A stretch of DNA of 39,346 bases from Candidatus Aerophobus profundus SCGC AAA252-L23 (lineage in GTDB: Bacteria > Aerophobota > Aerophobia > Aerophobales > Aerophobaceae): assembly GCA_000402295.1 (NCBI GenBank), contig AQRW01000172.1:1-39346 (forward strand), written 5' to 3'. A program made the translations under genes and the position numbers. The notes beneath the pieces were generated by a model. That model was not told the origin of the DNA and ran no database searches. It saw only the letters and a program-made list of their open reading frames with translations. Positions 8,144 to 14,933 of the stretch are shown piece after piece. Every line of letters begins with the position of its first letter. Position 1 is the stretch's first letter.

Positions 8144-8959
8144 ATGGAAACAGGAAAAGCTTTAAGATTAAGGAGAATTTTCTCCCAGGGTAAAGCAGTA
8201 ATTATTCCCATTGATCATGCTCTTTACTCAGGGCCGGTGAAAGGTATAGAGAATTTGAAGGAATTGGTTAGTATAATCTCCCAGACTTCCACTGATGCTG
8301 TTTTGATTAGCCCGGGTATGTTGAGAAGGGTCAAGGAGGTCATCGGCAATTTGGCTACCATAGTAAGAATTGATGGTACCCATACCCAATTGGGATCTCA
8401 TCTGGAGAAAATTGATCTCATCACTACGGTTGAGCATGCCCTGAAGTTGGGAGCTGATATGGTGGTGATTAACGTATTTGTAGGCACCGAAAATGAGGAT
8501 GAACTCTTAAGAAAGCTGGGAAGAGTAGCTACCACTTGTCTTGAATGGGGTCTTCCTCTTATGGCGGAGATGATTCCCTCTTATGTATTAAAATACCACT
8601 ATGCTCAAGAAGAAAAGGATTACGATGAGGAAAGGGCCGCCGCCGAGATCAAGCTGGTCAGTAGATTAGGAGCTGAACTGGGCGCCGATGTGATTAAAAC
8701 TCACTATACCGGAAGTATAGATACTTTTAAAGAAGTAGTTTTTACTACCCCCATACCTGTGGTTATCGCCGGTGGTCCTAAAACCCGGGGAGATAAAGAT
8801 TTCCTCCAACGAGTATATGAGGTAATCCAGGCCGGGGCCGGGGGAATATGTATGGGAAGAAATGTATGGGGAAGGCAGAATATCAAGGGTATGCTTTTGG
8901 CTCTTGGCCACATTGTTCATGACCAGGCAAAAGTGGAAGAAGTAATCAAACTTATTTAA
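8144..8959 (+). CDS. Class I aldolase of the DhnA/FbaB family
   Basis: This enzyme should cleave a ketose phosphate, or an LsrF-like substrate, through a Schiff base. The 271-residue protein is the usual length for this (beta/alpha)8 family. It has IPIDHALYSGP with Asp24, the Schiff-base lysine segment ADVIKTHYTG with Lys185, and the phosphate-binding region AGGPKTRGDKDF followed by GAGGICMGRNVWGR. AGAGGAT precedes the ATG by about seven bases. The kinase gene begins 10 bp after its stop, so the two are translationally close. Close relatives include DhnA aldolases, LsrF and aminodideoxyheptulosonate synthases. The kinase next door favours a phosphorylated sugar substrate. Confidence 0.85.
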   Translation: METGKALRLRRIFSQGKAVIIPIDHALYSGPVKGIENLKELVSIISQTSTDAVLISPGMLRRVKEVIGNLATIVRIDGTHTQLGSHLEKIDLITTVEHALKLGADMVVINVFVGTENEDELLRKLGRVATTCLEWGLPLMAEMIPSYVLKYHYAQEEKDYDEERAAAEIKLVSRLGAELGADVIKTHYTGSIDTFKEVVFTTPIPVVIAGGPKTRGDKDFLQRVYEVIQAGAGGICMGRNVWGRQNIKGMLLALGHIVHDQAKVEEVIKLI

Positions 8960-8968
8960 TGGCCAACT

Positions 8969-9886
8969 ATGAATCACCTTACAAAAATGCAGCCTGAGGT
9001 AATTGGTTTAGGAGTTAGTGCGGTAGATTATCTGGCCTTATTTCCCCACTTTCCTGAGCAAGATGAGAAGACACGTATACCCAAGTTTAGTAAGCAGGGG
9101 GGTGGACCAGTGGCTACCGCTTTAGTCGCTCTGGCTCGTTTTGGTATTACTACGGGTTACGTGGGCAAGGTGGGTGGGGATGATTTTGGAAAGTTTATCC
9201 TCCAGGGGTTGAAAGAAGAGAGAGTAGATACCAGCCGGGTGATTATAGACAAAAAAGCTCCCTCTTTGTTTGCCTTTGTCATAGTAGAAAAAGAAAGGGG
9301 AACCAGGACTATCCTCTGGACAGAGGGCAAGCGCTCTCCCTTGAAAATCTCCGAGCTTGATCAAGATTATATTCTTGGCGGGAAGATCCTTCATCTTGAC
9401 GGTAATGAGGCTGAGGTGGCCATTTGGACCGCTAAAAAGGCCCGGGGGAAGGGAATTACGGTTGTTCTCGATGCGGATATCATTCTTCCAGGGATTGAGG
9501 AGTTAATAAAACTGGCCGATATAGTTATTCCTTCCCGGTCGGTAGCCACTAAAGTGACCCATAAAAATGATCCTGAAGAAGCGGCCAAAGAAATCTTTTC
9601 CTGGGGTCCTAAAATAGTGGCCATCACTCTGGGAGAAAAAGGTTGTTTTTGTAAGTCAAAAGATGAGGCTTTTTTCCAACCTAGTCTAAAGGTAGCGGTA
9701 GTAGATACCACCGGCGCCGGAGATGTTTTTCACGGAGCTTTTATTTACGGGCTTTTGCAGGGGTGGGATATAAGAAAAATAGCCGGATTCTCTAACGTGG
9801 TAGCGGCTTTAAACTGTACTAAATTGGGAGGAAGAGCCGGTATTCCTACCTTGCCCCAGGCCCTGAATTTATTGCGAGGATTATGA
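8969..9886 (+). CDS. PfkB-family carbohydrate kinase
   Basis: This is an ATP-dependent sugar kinase of the ribokinase fold, 305 residues long. The substrate-side glycine-rich segment KQGGGPVATALVALARFG is near 38-55. The ATP/anion-hole signature DTTGAGD is at 246-252, with the catalytic base being its last Asp. It lies 10 bp behind the aldolase and ends 15 bp before the convergent mnhD stop. In the inferred pathway it phosphorylates the ketose made by the FucI-like isomerase to produce the aldolase substrate. ATG 8969 has no strong ribosome binding site; ATG at residue 7 is an alternative start and would still leave the fold complete. Confidence 0.85.
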   Translation: MNHLTKMQPEVIGLGVSAVDYLALFPHFPEQDEKTRIPKFSKQGGGPVATALVALARFGITTGYVGKVGGDDFGKFILQGLKEERVDTSRVIIDKKAPSLFAFVIVEKERGTRTILWTEGKRSPLKISELDQDYILGGKILHLDGNEAEVAIWTAKKARGKGITVVLDADIILPGIEELIKLADIVIPSRSVATKVTHKNDPEEAAKEIFSWGPKIVAITLGEKGCFCKSKDEAFFQPSLKVAVVDTTGAGDVFHGAFIYGLLQGWDIRKIAGFSNVVAALNCTKLGGRAGIPTLPQALNLLRGL

Positions 9887-9901
9887 TGAGGTGTTTAGTC
9901 A

Positions 9902-11602
9902 TTAGATTGAGAGGAGAAAAACGAAAAACATAAATCCTACTATTAGGAGTAAAAGAGACCCATTAAGGCCAGGTCTTATATTTCTAATGTATTTAAGAAC
10001 TTTTTTGCCCTTTAAACTATTGATTAAAAGATAAAGCGTAAAACCTAAACCCAGAATAATTAGACTATTGACCAACTTCGGCAGGGAATAAACCGCTAAG
10101 TTCACTTTTATACTTTCTCCTAAGACAAGTTTAGAAATTATTCCTGCTCCCGTGTTGGGAAATAAACCGGTAAGTAAACAAAGAGCGGAAAGGACAAAAA
10201 GAGGAATTAACATTTCTTTGGGTGGCCTTTTCAAATTCTTTATCTTAGTCTCCGAGAGCTTTTCATCTTGTTTTTCTACGTTTTTTGGCCCTTTCTCGGA
10301 AGAGTCTTCTTTAATCATTCTTCCTCTAAAAATTAGGGATAGTTTGGTAAAAGAAGCTACCGTACCCACGCTGGTCAGAAAAATAAGAAAATAAATAAAA
10401 AAATGTTCTTCCTTGAGGGAAATAGAAATTAAGTTTTTGCTCACGTATCCGTTGAAGGGAGGAATTCCGGAGATAGAAAGAGCACCTATAAGAAAGCCTA
10501 GACCCACCAGGGGCATTTTCCCTCCCAGACCTCTTAGTTCATCAATATTTCTTTTTCCGGTGGCGTATATTACTGTCCCTAGGGAAAAAAACAAAAGACT
10601 CTTGAATAAAGAATGACTGAGCAAATGGTAAAACGAGGCCGTAAGGGAAAGAGACGTAGCTGCACCAAAACTAACTATGATAAATCCCATCTGCGAAATT
10701 GAGTGATAAGCCAGAAGTTTTTTGCTATCATTTTGAGCTATAGCCCAGATAACGGCTAAAAGAGCAGTAAAAGCTCCGATCCAGAGCAACAAATGCTGTA
10801 AATTAGTACTTTGAAAGAGTCTTAATATGCGCCATATAGCTAGAAAAGATACCTTGATCATTACTCCCGAGAGGATTGCTGAAACCGAATGAGGGGCATA
10901 GGCGTGAGCACCGGGAAGCCAGGTATGCAGGGGAATGAATGCTGCTTTGACTCCTATTCCTACAGTTAAAGAAACCAGAGAAAGGGTAAACATAGGGGAG
11001 CCTCTGTCAATCTGGGCACCCAAACAGGCCATCTCTCTCAAAGAGAGAAGGCCTGTTTGTTGATACAAAAGAGCGATACCCAAAAGAAAGAACCCCATTC
11101 CCAGAGAATTGATAAGAAGATAGTTAAAGCTGGCTAGGATAGATTTGTCCTTTCCCGGGCAAGCAATCAAAATATAGGAAGCTATTGACAGTATTTCAAA
11201 GAAGACAAACATATTGAACAAATCGCCAGTGAGTATAACCCCCTCCATGCCTCCCAAGAGGATTGAAAAGAAAAAGTAAAATTTATGCTGATGTTTTTCT
11301 TCACCCCCGGCAAAGACCAGAGCAAGTAGGGCAATAAGCATTCCTATCAGAGAGGTAATCCAGGCCAGGCCATCCATATAAAGACTAATTCCCACCGGTT
11401 CTCTCCAGCCCCCCACGGGATAATCGATGACCTGTCCGGCAAAAACAACAGGGAAGAGAAATCCCAGAACAATGAGAGAGGTAAACACTGCCCCCAGGCT
11501 AACTAATTTGGCTAAGGGAAGATAAGGGAAATATTTATTCAGAAGGCTTAATAAAGAAGCTAGGAAAGGAATGAAAATAAGAAGAATAACTAAATTATTC
11601 AT
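9902..11602 (-). CDS. mnhD: Mrp/Mnh cation antiporter subunit D
   Basis: This is a large proton-translocating membrane subunit homologous to NuoM/NuoN. From ATG 11602 the product has 566 residues, with about 14 hydrophobic segments. Key family residues are seen: the TM5 glutamate in FVFFE (Glu136), the TM7 lysine in GVKAAF (Lys219), LHTWLPGAHA at 225-234 and a lysine at 250. The start at 11602 makes a 4-bp ATGA overlap with mnhC; a longer frame to 11695 would overlap mnhC by about 100 bp and adds no family sequence. Unusual is a charged, lysine/glutamate-rich insert at about 428-463 between two helices, making the protein longer than the common 490-500. It is the last gene of the operon and converges on the kinase gene. 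Confidence 0.92.
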   Translation of the reverse strand: MNNLVILLIFIPFLASLLSLLNKYFPYLPLAKLVSLGAVFTSLIVLGFLFPVVFAGQVIDYPVGGWREPVGISLYMDGLAWITSLIGMLIALLALVFAGGEEKHQHKFYFFFSILLGGMEGVILTGDLFNMFVFFEILSIASYILIACPGKDKSILASFNYLLINSLGMGFFLLGIALLYQQTGLLSLREMACLGAQIDRGSPMFTLSLVSLTVGIGVKAAFIPLHTWLPGAHAYAPHSVSAILSGVMIKVSFLAIWRILRLFQSTNLQHLLLWIGAFTALLAVIWAIAQNDSKKLLAYHSISQMGFIIVSFGAATSLSLTASFYHLLSHSLFKSLLFFSLGTVIYATGKRNIDELRGLGGKMPLVGLGFLIGALSISGIPPFNGYVSKNLISISLKEEHFFIYFLIFLTSVGTVASFTKLSLIFRGRMIKEDSSEKGPKNVEKQDEKLSETKIKNLKRPPKEMLIPLFVLSALCLLTGLFPNTGAGIISKLVLGESIKVNLAVYSLPKLVNSLIILGLGFTLYLLINSLKGKKVLKYIRNIRPGLNGSLLLLIVGFMFFVFLLSI

Positions 11603-11934
11603 TCTTTGATCGAGTCCTCTATGCGAGAAATACTCAAAGTCCCGTGCCGATGGTAAATTCTCAAAATTAAAGATAGGGCCAGAGCGGTGAGGCAAATTCC
11701 AATCACTATAGCGGTAAGCATTAATGCTTGAGGCAGAGGATCTACAGGAACCGCCTTTACCTTTTCCTCCATAATGGGAGCAGTTGATCCACTGCGGGAA
11801 CCCAAGTAAATGAAGAGAATAACTATGGCGCTGTTGAGGATATTCAAGGCCATAACTTTTTTAATGAGATTATCCTTTCCAACCATTCCCCATGCTCCCA
11901 GAACAAAGAGAATAATTATCAGATAAATACTCAT
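11599..11934 (-). CDS. mnhC: Mrp/Mnh cation antiporter subunit C (NuoK-like)
   Basis: The 111-residue, three-helix protein is the NuoK-like subunit of the antiporter. After a first helix comes KKVMALNILNSAIVILFIYLG, matching the conserved family segment, then a loop, then the third helix with QALMLTAIVIGICLTALALSL. The C-terminal tail is short and charged. Its stop overlaps the mnhD start by 4 bp, and mnhB ends 16 bp upstream. AAAGGA stands about nine bases before the ATG. Length and layout are normal for MnhC/MrpC. Confidence 0.93.
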   Translation of the reverse strand: MSIYLIIILFVLGAWGMVGKDNLIKKVMALNILNSAIVILFIYLGSRSGSTAPIMEEKVKAVPVDPLPQALMLTAIVIGICLTALALSLILRIYHRHGTLSISRIEDSIKE

Positions 11935-11950
11935 AAGCTTTTCCTTTTCT

Positions 11951-12361
11951 TTATCTTAAAAGATAAAAAGAAATAAGAGTTATCCCCGCTCCCACATTAA
12001 GACCTATAATCATATCGAGGAAGAATATGAATTCCCCACCGGGTGCCTCTCCTGCTTTACCTAAGAGAAGGAAATTCTCCAGAAAATACCCACCAAACAT
12101 CAAACCACCAAGTCCCATAAGAAGAAAAAGTAAAAACATTACTGCTTGACCCAGGACCAATATTTCCGGAGGAAAGGTTTCTTGGGCTAAGGCAATGCCT
12201 CGGCTGAGCCAGAGCAGGATTACTCCTGAGGCCAGTACTACTCCTCCCTGAAACCCTCCTCCCGGGGAAAGATGTCCATGGGAGATTAAATAAAGACCAA
12301 ACAAAAGGATATAAGGAGCAAGTTTCCTGGAAACTAAGCTGACTATTTCTGATTCTCTCAT
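11951..12361 (-). CDS. mnhB: Mrp/Mnh cation antiporter subunit B
   Basis: The 136-residue membrane protein matches the MnhB domain. It has a first helix LAPYILLFGLYLISHG, then the hallmark HLSPGGGFQGGVVLASGVIL, and two to three further helices. ATGA overlap with the upstream mbhE-like gene shows strict translational coupling. Many bacterial MrpB proteins are of this size. It forms part of the membrane arm together with the small subunits. Confidence 0.93.
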   Translation of the reverse strand: MRESEIVSLVSRKLAPYILLFGLYLISHGHLSPGGGFQGGVVLASGVILLWLSRGIALAQETFPPEILVLGQAVMFLLFLLMGLGGLMFGGYFLENFLLLGKAGEAPGGEFIFFLDMIIGLNVGAGITLISFYLLR

Positions 12362-12609
12362 CTTTTTGTCTCAAAAAGCATAATGATTCCGGAAACAGCT
12401 AAAAGTAAAACAATGGTTTCGCCCAGAGTATCAAATGCTCTATAGTCCAAATATACGGAAGATACGAGATTTATAGCTCCTGTTTCCGTTACCGCCTGCT
12501 CAACAAAATAGTCCTTTAGAGTGGAGGGAGGAATTAAGTTGGCATCAATTCCTTTAACCAGCAGTAATCCAAGAGCTAGGAAAATAAGTACCCCTCCAAT
12601 TAATTTCAT
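12358..12609 (-). CDS. mbhE: MbhE-like subunit (MrpA C-terminal segment)
   Basis: The 83-residue protein corresponds to the small piece that is fused to the C-terminus of MrpA in Bacillus-type systems and is separate (MbhE) in membrane-bound hydrogenase-type operons. There are two hydrophobic segments, with the conserved middle TGAINLVSSVYLDYRAFDT followed by LGETIVLLLAVSGI. It overlaps both neighbours by 4 bp. Its existence as a free gene, with the DUF4040 gene next to it, shows that MrpA is not present as one large fused protein here. Confidence 0.88.
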   Translation of the reverse strand: MKLIGGVLIFLALGLLLVKGIDANLIPPSTLKDYFVEQAVTETGAINLVSSVYLDYRAFDTLGETIVLLLAVSGIIMLFETKR

Positions 12610-12836
12610 TCCTCTCTCCTTTGGGTCTTACTTATAATTACTACAAAAAGAACGGTAGCTACTCCTGCTCCCACTGCTGCCTCAGCAATAGCCACATCAG
12701 GAGCGTGCAGGTAGTAAAAGAGCAAGGAGGAAAGGAGAGAAAAAACTGCCAGACAGATCACGGCATTTAAAAGGTCCTTAAACTGCAAGGAGAGAATTCC
12801 CAAGAGAATAAGTAAGATAAGAATTAACTCAGTCAT
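12606..12836 (-). CDS. DUF4040 / MbhD-like (NuoJ-like) subunit
   Basis: The 76-residue, three-helix protein resembles the NuoJ-like DUF4040 segment of MrpA or free MbhD. The conserved run is LHAPDVAIAEAAVGAGVATV, with the acidic residues expected in this fold. ATG 12836 is chosen because family members start directly with the first helix (MTELILILL). A TTG at 12890 would extend the protein by 18 residues and give a 4-bp overlap with mnhG, so that start is possible too. The stop overlaps the mbhE start. Confidence 0.85.
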   Translation of the reverse strand: MTELILILLILLGILSLQFKDLLNAVICLAVFSLLSSLLFYYLHAPDVAIAEAAVGAGVATVLFVVIISKTQRREE

Positions 12837-12886
12837 AAGCGTGTCCTGGTGAAAGCTCAAAACATAGCCAAAACCCCATTTTAATT

Positions 12887-13195
12887 TCAATCTCTGCTTT
12901 CAGGTTTTTTTCTCCAGGGGGCAATTCCTTGCTTCCAGGCTCTTTTCCCGATGACGTGGGAGGCAACGGGGCTACTTATGAGAAAAAATATGGTGATAAC
13001 CAGAATTCTCAGAGTCATGGGAGTGAGACCTTTTAGAAGCATTAGGGCTATAAATATGGAAAGTAAAGAGGTAACACTGCATTTGGAAGAAGCCTGAAGA
13101 CGAGTGTAAACATCGGGAAATCTCAGCACTCCTATATTCCCCAGGACCCCGAAAAATATACCCATACTTAGAAAAGCATATACCAGTAAAATCAT
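12887..13195 (-). CDS. mnhG: Mrp/Mnh cation antiporter subunit G
   Basis: The 102-residue, three-helix protein has the MnhG hallmark GVLRFPDVYTRLQASSKC between helix 1 and helix 2. It ends in a basic cytoplasmic tail (WKQGIAPWRKK). The ATG overlaps the mnhF stop by 4 bp. Length is normal for the family. It assembles with MnhE and MnhF in the small-subunit module. Confidence 0.93.
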   Translation of the reverse strand: MILLVYAFLSMGIFFGVLGNIGVLRFPDVYTRLQASSKCSVTSLLSIFIALMLLKGLTPMTLRILVITIFFLISSPVASHVIGKRAWKQGIAPWRKKPESRD

Positions 13196-13467
13196 TCCCC
13201 TAACTGTCTGCCTCCAAGATATTTGGCAATAGCTAATATTCCAATAAAACCCAGTATGGCATAAACCAAAGCTACATCTAAATAAATCGACCGGTCAAAT
13301 TTCACCGCTATTACCACCAGGATTCCCACAACCTGGGCCACCACAAGATTAAGCCCAATTAGTCTATCCTCGGGAGTAGGCCCGATAATTACCCTAACCA
13401 TGCTTATAACCGAGATGCCCATCAGTACAAAAATGACCACATCTAAAACCGGAATACTCAAATCCAT
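13192..13467 (-). CDS. mnhF: Mrp/Mnh cation antiporter subunit F
   Basis: The 91-residue, three-helix protein carries the MnhF signature: VIIGPTPEDRLIGLNLVVAQ after the first helix, and YLDVALVYAILGFIGILA in the last. These include the Asp residues expected near the ion path. The start lies 10 bp inside the end of mnhE. Length and motifs are standard. Confidence 0.93.
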   Translation of the reverse strand: MDLSIPVLDVVIFVLMGISVISMVRVIIGPTPEDRLIGLNLVVAQVVGILVVIAVKFDRSIYLDVALVYAILGFIGILAIAKYLGGRQLGE

Positions 13468-13970
13468 ATTCTCCTCAACCAGGCCTCAAAATGACTTTTG
13501 ATTAATCTACCCGCATAATGAGAATGAGTAGTTTTTGCATTTAACCAATGAACAATTAGATGATCCTCATCTAAATTTAGAGTCAGAGTTCCCGGAGTAA
13601 GAGTGATTGAATTAGCCAGGACTACTCTGGCTAATTCTGACTTCAACCGGGTGCGAAAGTGAACTATTCGAGGATTTATATTGGCCGTTATTACCGCCAG
13701 ACTCATCTTAAAACTGGCCAGGTAAATCTTGAATACCAAAATACCAAGATAGACCAATAAAAGATATATCCGGGGTAAGAGAGCTCGTCTGGCTGCTTCT
13801 TTCTCTTCTATGAAGATATTATAGGTGAAAAAAGCTATACAGAAGGAAAAGATAAGTCCGAGAAAAATAGAAAATAGAGCCAGAGTACCGGTAAACAAGA
13901 TCCAACCTACCATCAGATAGGCAGTAGTAAGAATTATTCTTACTATCTTCCACCTTAAAAAGACATCCAT
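13458..13970 (-). CDS. mnhE: Mrp/Mnh cation antiporter subunit E
   Basis: The 170-residue protein has two to three N-terminal helices and a soluble C-terminal domain typical of MnhE. The conserved parts are VFKIYLASFKMSLAVI, NPRIVHFRT, and ANSITLTPGTLTLNLDEDHLIVHWL, the central family motif. It starts 2 bp after the ptsN-like stop, so the two signal-type genes and the antiporter are one unit. Length is normal. Confidence 0.92.
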   Translation of the reverse strand: MDVFLRWKIVRIILTTAYLMVGWILFTGTLALFSIFLGLIFSFCIAFFTYNIFIEEKEAARRALLPRIYLLLVYLGILVFKIYLASFKMSLAVITANINPRIVHFRTRLKSELARVVLANSITLTPGTLTLNLDEDHLIVHWLNAKTTHSHYAGRLIKSHFEAWLRRIWI

Positions 13971-13972
13971 AA

Positions 13973-14440
13973 TTAATTTTCCTTTTCTTCTTGGTGCTGG
14001 AAAATTCTGATTATCTCCCTCTCATCCTGGGTCTCCAACAGAGACTTCTTAAACTGGGGGTTATGGAGAAAACGGGAGAGCCCACATAATATTTTCAAAT
14101 GAAGCCGGGCATCTTGTTTAGGACCCACTAACAGAAAAATGAGGCAGGCCGGCTGTTCATCAAGGGAATCAAATTTTACCCCCTCTTTTTTTCTTCCAAA
14201 GGCCATTGTTGTTTGGTGGATCTGGTCTGTCATTATGTGAGGTATAGCGATTCCTTCCCCTATTCCGGTAGTTCCCATTTTTTCTCTTTGGATGATCTCC
14301 TCTTGCACTTTTTGGGAGTCTTTTATTTTGCCGGCTTGGGAAAGCAAATCTACCATCTCTTGGATGGTATCTTTTTTTCGCCTGGCCTCAAGATTTAATT
14401 TGATGCACTGGGGATCCAGGAGCTGGGAAAGTTTGACCAT
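13973..14440 (-). CDS. PTS EIIA (PtsN-like) regulatory protein
   Basis: The 155-residue cytoplasmic protein is an EIIA domain of the fructose/nitrogen-PTS type. The phospho-acceptor site is GEGIAIPHIMTD with His68. The rest of the fold follows with LIFLLVGPKQDARLHLKILCGLSRFL. No permease or EIIB domain is attached, and no EI or HPr gene is in the window, so the phosphate donor is unknown. It is 1 bp after the P-II-like gene and 2 bp before mnhE. EIIA-Ntr proteins are known to control potassium and other transporters by direct contact, so here it may gate or regulate the antiporter. That job is inference from position. Confidence 0.88.
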   Translation of the reverse strand: MVKLSQLLDPQCIKLNLEARRKKDTIQEMVDLLSQAGKIKDSQKVQEEIIQREKMGTTGIGEGIAIPHIMTDQIHQTTMAFGRKKEGVKFDSLDEQPACLIFLLVGPKQDARLHLKILCGLSRFLHNPQFKKSLLETQDEREIIRIFQHQEEKEN

Positions 14441-14441
14441 T

Positions 14442-14783
14442 TTATTCGTCCTCCTTAATTAACCCTTTGACATAATCTACTGGTATAGTGAAAAGAATTC
14501 CCGTCCCGGGCTCGGATAAACTTCCACATATTTTTTCTATGAGTCTTTCCACTATCTTAATTTTTTCCTCCTTTTCCACTACCGAAAAGATGGTTTTATT
14601 ATAAGGCTTGTTGCCTTTCATAAACTCTCTGAAATCAGCAAAAAGAGGAACATCATAGGTTAGAAATCTACCCATTCCCTCAGAATCCAGTATAGTTGCT
14701 CCGGTGATTCCGGCCTCTACGAATGCCTCCAACACGTCTTCCAGAAATTCCTCTTGGTTAAGTACAAAAACAACTAGCTTCAT
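14442..14783 (-). CDS. P-II-like small signalling protein
   Basis: The 113-residue protein looks like a divergent member of the P-II/ferredoxin-like trimeric family. The opening strand-helix-strand MKLVVFVLNQEEFLEDVLEA and AGITGATILDSEGMGR matches, as does the closing EPGTGILFTIPVDYVKGL. The classic T-loop with a uridylylated tyrosine is not obvious; its place is taken by an LFADFREFMKGNKPYNKTIF stretch. It is the first gene of the antiporter operon. Relatives next to transporters often sense nucleotides or bicarbonate and bind the membrane partner. By analogy it could regulate the antiporter, but the ligand is unknown. GAGGG lies five bases before the ATG. Confidence 0.75.
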   Translation of the reverse strand: MKLVVFVLNQEEFLEDVLEAFVEAGITGATILDSEGMGRFLTYDVPLFADFREFMKGNKPYNKTIFSVVEKEEKIKIVERLIEKICGSLSEPGTGILFTIPVDYVKGLIKEDE

Positions 14784-14813
14784 TTAATCCCTCAACTAAA
14801 AACTTCCTTTCTT

Positions 14814-14842
14814 ATTATACTCTTTTTTGGAGGAAATCTCAA
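14814..14842 (-). promoter_or_regulatory. Sigma70-like promoter of the antiporter operon
   Basis: Read on the - strand, TTGAGA (14837-14842) is followed by a 17-bp spacer and a perfect TATAAT (14814-14819). The -10 box ends 30 bases before the ATG of the P-II-like gene. This is one of the two best promoters in the window and would drive the whole ten-gene operon. Confidence 0.75.
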
Positions 14843-14933
14843 ACCAAGTAACGGGGTTAAGTCTCTGGAGAAACTAGTGATTGGTCATTTTGTTCCAGGG
14901 CTAATCCGAACCCAGAAAGAATCTGCATTTTGA

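Noticed and set aside
11603..11695. N-terminal extension of mnhD by 31 codons
   Set aside because: It would overlap mnhC by about 100 bp and adds sequence unlike the family; ATG 11602 forms the usual ATGA overlap.
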